A model generated the notes under the pieces. The model saw only the letters and a list, made by a program, of their open reading frames with translations, had not been told where the DNA came from and searched no databases. A program made the position numbers and the translations under genes. Of a DNA stretch of 11,286 nt, positions 7,141 to 11,286 are shown piece by piece. This DNA comes from an uncultured Alphaproteobacteria bacterium. GTDB taxonomy: Bacteria; Pseudomonadota; Alphaproteobacteria; Caulobacterales; Hyphomonadaceae. Within the stretch, counting starts at the first letter, position 1, and each line of letters opens with the position of its first letter. The stretch lies in assembly GCA_903831485.1 (NCBI GenBank), contig CAIKXW010000309.1:1-11286 (forward strand). The letters run 5' to 3'.

Positions 7141-8280
7141 ATGAGCCACGACATCAATCACATCCGCCCCTGGCGCACCATCGTGCGGCGAAAGTCGCGC
7201 CAGATCCGCGTCGGCGACGTCCTCGTCGGCGGCGACGCCCCCATCTCCGTCCAGTCGATGACCAACACGCCGACCTCGGACGCCAAGGCCACGATCGAAC
7301 AGATCCGCGGCCTCGAGGAAGCTGGCGCCGACATCGTCCGCGTCTCGTGCCCTGACGAAGAGTCCACCGCCGCGATGCCGGAAATCTGCCGCGCCGCGAA
7401 AGTGCCGATCGTCGCCGACATCCACTTCCACTACAAACGCGGCATCGAGGCCGCCAAGGCCGGCGCCGCCTGCCTTCGCATCAACCCGGGCAATATCGGC
7501 AACGCCTCGCGGGTGAGGGAAGTCATCCAGGCCGCCAAGGACCATGGCTGCTCCATGCGCATCGGCGTCAATGGCGGAAGCCTCGAACGCCATCTCCTGG
7601 AAAAGTACGGCGAGCCCTGTCCCGAAGCGATGGTCGAAAGCGCGCTCGATCACGCGCGCATCCTCGATGACAACGACTTCCATGAGTACAAGATTTCGGT
7701 GAAGGCCTCCGACCCGTTCCTCACGGTCGCCGCCTACCACCAGCTCGCCGACGCCACTGACGCGCCACTGCACCTGGGCGTCACCGAAGCCGGCGGCCTG
7801 CGCACCGGCACCGTAAAATCCGCCATCGGCATCGGCTCGATGTTGTGGGCCGGCATCGGCGACACCATCCGCGTCTCGCTCTCCGCCGAACCCGTGGAAG
7901 AGATCAGGGCCGGCTACGAGATCCTGAAATCGCTCGGCCTGCGTACGCGCGGCGTGAACATCATTTCCTGCCCCAGCTGCGCCCGTCAGGGCTTCGACGT
8001 CATCCGCACCGTGGAGACGCTGGAAAAGCGCCTCGCCCACATCCAGGAACCAATCTCGCTCTCCATCATCGGCTGCGTCGTCAACGGCCCGGGCGAGGCA
8101 ACGATGACCGACCTCGGCTTCACCGGCGGCGGCAAGGACGCCGGCATGATGTACGTCTCCGGCAAGCCCGACCACAAAGTAACCAACGCCGAAATGGTCG
8201 ACAAGATCGTGGCCCAGGTCGAGGCGAGGGCGGCCATCCTCCGCGCCGCCAAGGAAGCCGCAGCGCAAGCGGCGGAGTAA
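7141..8280 (+). CDS. ispG: IspG, 4-hydroxy-3-methylbut-2-en-1-yl diphosphate synthase
   Basis: IspG (GcpE) reductively converts 2-C-methyl-D-erythritol 2,4-cyclodiphosphate to HMBPP, the penultimate step of the MEP isoprenoid pathway, using a [4Fe-4S] cluster. The 379-residue product has the N-terminal barrel motifs [39 protein letters not shown] and IGVNGGSLE. The cluster ligands are Cys277 and Cys280 in SCPSC and Cys312 in [11 protein letters not shown], with the fourth ligand Glu319; the spacing 3-32-7 equals that of the E. coli enzyme (C270, C273, C305, E312). The length is that of the compact two-domain bacterial form. ATG 7141 lacks a clear Shine-Dalgarno site; an ATG four bases earlier is in another frame and yields no recognisable product. 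The gene sits 79 bp after rodZ and is probably co-transcribed. Its products feed ubiquinone and undecaprenyl carrier synthesis, which connects it functionally to ubiG and to cell-wall growth. Confidence 0.97.
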   Translation: MSHDINHIRPWRTIVRRKSRQIRVGDVLVGGDAPISVQSMTNTPTSDAKATIEQIRGLEEAGADIVRVSCPDEESTAAMPEICRAAKVPIVADIHFHYKRGIEAAKAGAACLRINPGNIGNASRVREVIQAAKDHGCSMRIGVNGGSLERHLLEKYGEPCPEAMVESALDHARILDDNDFHEYKISVKASDPFLTVAAYHQLADATDAPLHLGVTEAGGLRTGTVKSAIGIGSMLWAGIGDTIRVSLSAEPVEEIRAGYEILKSLGLRTRGVNIISCPSCARQGFDVIRTVETLEKRLAHIQEPISLSIIGCVVNGPGEATMTDLGFTGGGKDAGMMYVSGKPDHKVTNAEMVDKIVAQVEARAAILRAAKEAAAQAAE

Positions 8281-8403
8281 TCTCTGGCCCCCCGGGGCAA
8301 CCGGCAGCCGAGACGAAGCCTCGATCCCAGTCTCCGACGACCGCCCTTGCACCCTAATCCCCCATCGCGCACTCTGCCAGCACACACACGCGGGGCCAAC
8401 CTC
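8281..8403. other. ispG-small gene intergenic spacer
   Basis: These 123 bp are C-rich on the plus strand. They contain a short self-complementary run (GCCCCCCGGGGC, 8287-8298) just after the ispG stop, whose loop is too tight for a confident terminator and which lacks a T-run. No -35/-10 pair of good quality and no RNA gene were seen. The spacing allows a separate promoter for the downstream gene, but read-through from ispG is equally possible. Confidence 0.3.
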
Positions 8404-8751
8404 ATGTCATCCATCCATCGCCCGCTCATCGCGCTTCTGGCCCTGTGCGCGACCGGCCCCGCCGCCCTCGCACAGACACAAACCTCCGCCCCCGAAACCG
8501 GCGCGAGTTTCCAATGCCAGGATGGCAGCAAGATGGTCCTCAACTTCGCCGAGGCGGCCAACGGCATCGACGCCGTGATCTGGCTCCACGGCGCCAGCTA
8601 CCGCCTCCCGAACCAGCCCCCGCGCCAGGGCCCGGTCCAGATTGTCTGGAGCGATGGCGAACACTCCCTGACGTGGAGCCCCGGCGTCCAGCTGATGTGG
8701 ATGGCCAGCGACACCCACCTCATGTGCGGCCGCGGCGGCCACAAGCACTGA
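8404..8751 (+). CDS. Small secreted protein resembling the MliC/C-type lysozyme inhibitor fold
   Basis: The 115-residue product begins with a signal peptide: basic start, hydrophobic stretch PLIALLALCATGPAALA, and a likely signal peptidase I cut after Ala23 (ALA-Q). The mature ~92-residue part starts with FQCQDGSKMVLNF and ends in SDGEHSLTWSPGVQLMWMAS...LMC, with two cysteines (38 and 108) placed to form a disulfide joining the ends. This order (aromatic-x-C-x-DG at the start, a central SDG and W-x-x-G segment, C at the end) resembles MliC/PliC periplasmic inhibitors of c-type lysozymes. Residue-level similarity is modest, so the function is inference. The residue before Cys15 is Leu, which argues against a lipoprotein, unlike classical MliC. 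A longer frame from TTG 8347 would bury the signal peptide and is disfavoured. No strong Shine-Dalgarno site precedes ATG 8404. It is the last plus-strand gene before a convergent neighbour. Confidence 0.75.
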   Translation: MSSIHRPLIALLALCATGPAALAQTQTSAPETGASFQCQDGSKMVLNFAEAANGIDAVIWLHGASYRLPNQPPRQGPVQIVWSDGEHSLTWSPGVQLMWMASDTHLMCGRGGHKH

Positions 8752-8761
8752 CGCTGGATCC

Positions 8762-8775
8762 GGCGCTTTCGCGCC
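8762..8775 (+). terminator. Hairpin downstream of the small secreted-protein gene
   Basis: GGCGC (8762-8766) and GCGCC (8771-8775) pair around a TTTC tetraloop 10 bp after the stop codon. The following bases (CAACTCCATTATT) hold only short T pairs, so it is a weak intrinsic terminator at best. The larger repeat at 8806-8856 may do the work instead. Confidence 0.3.
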
Positions 8776-8805
8776 CAACTCCATTATTCCAACGCGATCG
8801 TCGCG

Positions 8806-8856
8806 AGGCCTCATCCTGAGGAGAACGCAAAGCGGCCGTCTCGCAGGATGAGGCCT
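8806..8856. repeat. Palindromic intergenic repeat, unit 3, between convergent genes
   Basis: AGGCCTCATCCTG (8806-8818) and CAGGATGAGGCCT (8844-8856) are perfect 13-bp inverted arms around a 25-base centre. The core 8809-8853 matches unit 2 at 3291-3332, including the shared GGCCGTCTCG. It lies between the 3' ends of the small secreted-protein gene and the M13 peptidase gene, where a symmetric stem-loop could end transcription or protect mRNA 3' ends in both directions. Confidence 0.75.
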
Positions 8857-8876
8857 GGCTCACAAACCGCGCGCGC

Positions 8877-10973
8877 CTACCAGATCAACACCCGCTTCGC
8901 CGGCGCCAGGTAGTTCGGATCGCTCTCCTTCACGCCGAACGCCCGATACCAGCTCTCCATGTTCCGCACCGGACCGATCGTGCGGAAGTAAGCCGGCGAG
9001 TGCGAGTCCGTCGCGATCAGCACGCGCAGCGCTTCGTCGCGCACCAGGCCGCGCCACACCTGCGCCCAGCCGAGGAAGAAGCGCTGGTCGCCCGAGAAGC
9101 CGTCGAGAACGGGCGCTTGCTTGCCATCAAGCGACAACTGGTAAGCCGCATACGCCACCTGCAGCCCGCCATTGTCGCCGATATTCTCGCCCAGCGTGAA
9201 ACGCCCGTTCACGTTGAGACCGGGCAGCGCCTCGAATGCGGAATACTGTTCCGCCAGCATATCCGTCAGGCCCTTGAACCGCGCCACGTCATCCGGCCCC
9301 CACCAGTCGCGCAGCACGCCCATACCGTCGGACTTCGCGCCCTGATCGTCGAAGCCGTGACCCATCTCGTGCCCGATCACCGCGCCAATGCCGCCATAGT
9401 TCACGGCCGGATCAGCGTTGGGATCGAAGAATGGCGCCTGCAGGATCGCGGCCGGGAAGGTGATCTCGTTGAAAACCGAATTGTACGACGCATTCACCGT
9501 CTGTGGTGTCATTCCCCACTCGGTGCGATCGGTCTTCTGGCCCAGCCGCACCAGCCGCCGCTTCGCCTCGAATTCCGCCGCCCGCTGTGCATTGCCGAAC
9601 GCATCACCCTTGGTGATCGTCATCGCAGAATAGTCGCGCCATTTATCGGGATAACCGATCTTCGGCTTGAACAGCGCCAGCTTCTCGAGCGCGCGCTCCT
9701 TCGTGTCCGCACTCATCCACGACAGCGCCTTGATGCGCTGCGCATACGCCACGCGCATGTTCTCGACGAGGTCGAGCATCTTGGCCTTCGAATCAGCCGG
9801 GAAATGCTTCGCCGCGTAGATCTTGCCGACAGCCTCGCCCATCGCACCGTTCAGCGCCGCGATCGCCCGCTTGTCGCGCGCGCGCTGTTCCGGCTGCCCG
9901 TTCAGCGTCTTGCCGTAGAACGCAAACGCCTCGTCATCGAACGCTTTTGGCAACACTTCCGCATAGCGCCGCAGCGAGTGATACGTCGCATACGCCTTCA
10001 GCGTCTCGAGCGGCGTCTCCGACCAGATCTTCGCCAGCGGCCCGATCGCATCCGGCGTCCGCACGATCGCCCGATCCGCCGCGCCTACGAGGCTGGCCTC
10101 GAATGCTGCATCCCACGGATAGGCCGCCGCCATCGCCTTCAGCTCGGCGCGCGTCTTTGGATTGTACGTCTTGTCGCGCTCGCGCAGCTGCTCCGGCAGC
10201 CAGTGCTTCTCCGCGATCTTCAGCTCGAGACCGAGGATCGCCTCTGCCTTCGCATCCGCCCCCGCAACGCCCGCGAGAGACAGCATCCTCGCGATATGCG
10301 CCTTGTAGGCCGCGATCTGTTCAGGCTTCGCGGTCTTGCCCACATAGAAGGTGCGGTTCGGCATGCCGAGCCCGCCATGGTTCACCGACAGCACATAGAT
10401 GTCCGGGTTCTTCTGGTCGGGCGCCACGCCCCAGCCGATCGGCGAGGGGACCGGCGATCCCGGCCGCGCCGCGAGCACGGCCAGCGCCGCAGCATCCTTC
10501 GCGCCATTGATCTCCGCCAGCAGCGGCTGGACCGGCGCGAGGCCTTTCGCCTCGACCGCCGCCGTGTCCACGAACGACGCATAGAAATCCGCGATCCGCT
10601 GCTCGTCCGTGCCTTGCGCGCCACCCCTTGCGGTCGTCTCCGCCACCAGCGCGATCACATGGACGTCTGCCTGCTCGCGGAGCTCATCGAACGCGCCCCA
10701 GCGCGTGCGGTCGCCCGGGATCCTGGTCGTCGCCTGCCATGTGCCGCCCGCATATTTCGCAAAGTCCACGCCGGGCGAGACCGAACGATCCATGCCCGCG
10801 ATATCAAAACCCCACGCGCCGATCCTCGGCTTCGGGGCCGTCACAGCCACAGCAGGCGCTGCCGGCGCCTGCGCCACCGTCATTGCCGTATCGACGACGG
10901 GCGCTGCTGCTGTCCCGCACGCCGCAACGAACGCAATGCCTGCAACGCCAAGCAGGAATGTCCGACGAACCAT
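8877..10973 (-). CDS. M13-family (neprilysin-like) zinc metallopeptidase, lipoprotein
   Basis: M13 peptidases are zinc endopeptidases that cleave peptides outside the cytoplasm. The 698-residue product starts with a lipoprotein signal: MVRRTFLLGVAGIAF followed by the lipobox VAAC with Cys19, so it is probably anchored to the outer or inner membrane. A Pro/Ala-rich linker precedes the M13 N-terminal domain, which opens with the usual GMDRSVSPGVDFAKYAGGTW and RWGAFDELRE. The substrate-binding segment is NASYNSVFNEITFPAAILQ (from 494). The zinc site is HEMGH at 535-539 within VIGHEMGHGFDDQG, with the third ligand Glu596 and Asp600 in GENIGDNGG. The C-terminus ends in IW as in relatives, and the length is typical, so it looks intact. 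ATG 10973 is chosen over ATG 11018 because GAGG lies five bases upstream and the lipoprotein signal then starts at residue 1. The gene is monocistronic in this view. Substrate is unknown. Confidence 0.95.
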   Translation of the reverse strand: MVRRTFLLGVAGIAFVAACGTAAAPVVDTAMTVAQAPAAPAVAVTAPKPRIGAWGFDIAGMDRSVSPGVDFAKYAGGTWQATTRIPGDRTRWGAFDELREQADVHVIALVAETTARGGAQGTDEQRIADFYASFVDTAAVEAKGLAPVQPLLAEINGAKDAAALAVLAARPGSPVPSPIGWGVAPDQKNPDIYVLSVNHGGLGMPNRTFYVGKTAKPEQIAAYKAHIARMLSLAGVAGADAKAEAILGLELKIAEKHWLPEQLRERDKTYNPKTRAELKAMAAAYPWDAAFEASLVGAADRAIVRTPDAIGPLAKIWSETPLETLKAYATYHSLRRYAEVLPKAFDDEAFAFYGKTLNGQPEQRARDKRAIAALNGAMGEAVGKIYAAKHFPADSKAKMLDLVENMRVAYAQRIKALSWMSADTKERALEKLALFKPKIGYPDKWRDYSAMTITKGDAFGNAQRAAEFEAKRRLVRLGQKTDRTEWGMTPQTVNASYNSVFNEITFPAAILQAPFFDPNADPAVNYGGIGAVIGHEMGHGFDDQGAKSDGMGVLRDWWGPDDVARFKGLTDMLAEQYSAFEALPGLNVNGRFTLGENIGDNGGLQVAYAAYQLSLDGKQAPVLDGFSGDQRFFLGWAQVWRGLVRDEALRVLIATDSHSPAYFRTIGPVRNMESWYRAFGVKESDPNYLAPAKRVLIW

Positions 10974-11029
10974 TATGTCCTCGCTGAGAAGCTGACGGCG
11001 CCGCACGAGCGGCGGCAAGACGAACGCTG

Positions 11030-11058
11030 ATGCTAGGGGCGGCCCCGTTCAAGGGCAA
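11030..11058 (-). promoter_or_regulatory. Putative promoter of the M13 peptidase gene
   Basis: On the minus strand TTGCCC (11058-11053) and TAGCAT (11035-11030) are 17 bases apart, each matching the sigma-70-type consensus at 4 of 6. The transcription start would fall near 11023, giving a leader of about 50 nt that includes a 6-bp hairpin (CGCCGC/GCGGCG, 10999-11014). An 11-bp palindrome, GGGGCGGCCCC (11036-11046), fills part of the spacer and could be an operator. Pattern match only. Confidence 0.4.
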
Positions 11059-11070
11059 CTCCGCCCCCTA

Positions 11071-11286
11071 GGACGAATCGACATTCATGCCTCCCACTGC
11101 ATTGCGCACGCGAGGTGTATGAAGGCGAGGAAGCGACTTGCCCTGCGATCATAGCGTGTAGCGAAGCGTCTGAAGTTCTTGAGCCTGTTGATGCATCGCT
11201 CGATCTGGTTCCGCATCTTGTAGATGGCCTTGTCGTGACGGATCAGCTTCTTGCGGGTCCGGTTCGAGGGGATGACGGCCTTGGCC
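11071..11286 (-). mobile_element. Insertion sequence of IS5-type, transposase 3' end (partial)
   Basis: The transposase C-terminus and about 14 bp beyond its stop are visible; the rest of the element lies past the right edge. A CTAG tetranucleotide at 11068-11071 marks a plausible boundary, since IS5-family elements commonly insert at and duplicate TA or YTAR targets. The terminal inverted repeat would then start GGACGAATCGACATTC, but this cannot be confirmed without the other end. The base composition of this stretch is less GC-rich than the flanking genes, which fits acquired DNA. Confidence 0.65.
11085..11286 (-). CDS. IS5-family transposase, C-terminal part (partial)
   Basis: Sixty-six C-terminal residues are visible in a frame entering at 11285 and ending with TGA at 11087-11085. 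They include VIPSNRTRKK, then AIYKMRNQIERCINRLKNFR, RFATRYDRRASRFLAFIHLA and a short end. This pattern (Y-x-x-RN-x-IER-x-x-x-RLK-x-x-RR-x-ATRYD-x-x-A-x-x-FL-x-x-x-x-LA) is the Y-R-E region of IS5-family DDE transposases; the Glu in IER is the third catalytic acidic residue. The first two catalytic Asp residues would lie beyond the edge, so neither activity nor completeness can be judged. The visible end shows no premature stop or frameshift. Confidence 0.88.
   Translation of the reverse strand, partial: AKAVIPSNRTRKKLIRHDKAIYKMRNQIERCINRLKNFRRFATRYDRRASRFLAFIHLACAMQWEA

Noticed and set aside
6820..8385. 521-residue minus-strand open frame opposite ispG
   Set aside because: It is opposite the complete IspG sequence, with no domain and skewed composition; an artefact of high GC.
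8446..8448. Cys15 of the small secreted protein as a lipidation site
   Set aside because: The preceding residues are LAL; the position before Cys should be Gly, Ala or Ser, and a good SPase I site follows.
9000..11030. 676-residue plus-strand open frame opposite the M13 peptidase
   Set aside because: It is Arg/His/Leu-rich with no motifs, while the minus strand encodes a full M13 peptidase with lipobox and zinc site.
1..11286. CRISPR arrays, tRNA or rRNA genes, toxin-antitoxin or defence modules
   Set aside because: No regularly spaced repeats, no cloverleaf with CCA-end context and no related protein motifs were seen on either strand.

Overview
The window is GC-rich chromosomal DNA that reads as a housekeeping region of an alphaproteobacterium. 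The gene content and order (divergent ubiG and lysC, then ptsP; rodZ directly followed by ispG) and the intergenic repeat type suggest a Caulobacterales/Hyphomonadaceae-like organism. That placement is inferred from gene order and sequence style and was not tested by a search.

Layout, left to right. On the minus strand, ubiG (ubiquinone O-methyltransferase) is followed by mnmC (two-domain tRNA wobble-uridine enzyme), which runs off the left edge; the two overlap by 4 bp (ATGA). A 236-bp divergent region with a promoter-like sequence, a dyad and a GC-rich hairpin precedes lysC (aspartokinase) on the plus strand. A 275-bp gap carrying two inverted copies of a ~44-bp palindromic repeat separates lysC from ptsP (EI-Ntr, PEP-protein phosphotransferase). 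Then come a RodZ-like membrane-anchored HTH protein, ispG (MEP isoprenoid pathway) and a small secreted protein resembling the MliC lysozyme-inhibitor fold. A third repeat copy lies between the convergent ends of that small gene and a minus-strand M13-family metallopeptidase lipoprotein. The right edge cuts into an IS5-type insertion sequence, of which only the transposase C-terminus and one putative element end are visible, starting about 12 bp upstream of the peptidase's putative -35 box.

The genes are mostly independent core functions: quinone synthesis and tRNA modification, aspartate-family amino acids, nitrogen-PTS signalling, cell shape and isoprenoid (lipid II carrier and quinone tail) synthesis, plus two envelope proteins. 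RodZ and IspG both feed envelope growth, and the same order is known from E. coli. No CRISPR array, tRNA, rRNA, phage module or defence system was seen, and I found no convincing novel multi-gene system. The points most worth a second look are the three-copy palindromic repeat, the MliC-like small protein, the promoter-proximal insertion sequence, the lysC upstream dyad and the hairpin inside the ptsP start region. Long open frames opposite most genes are side effects of the high GC content.
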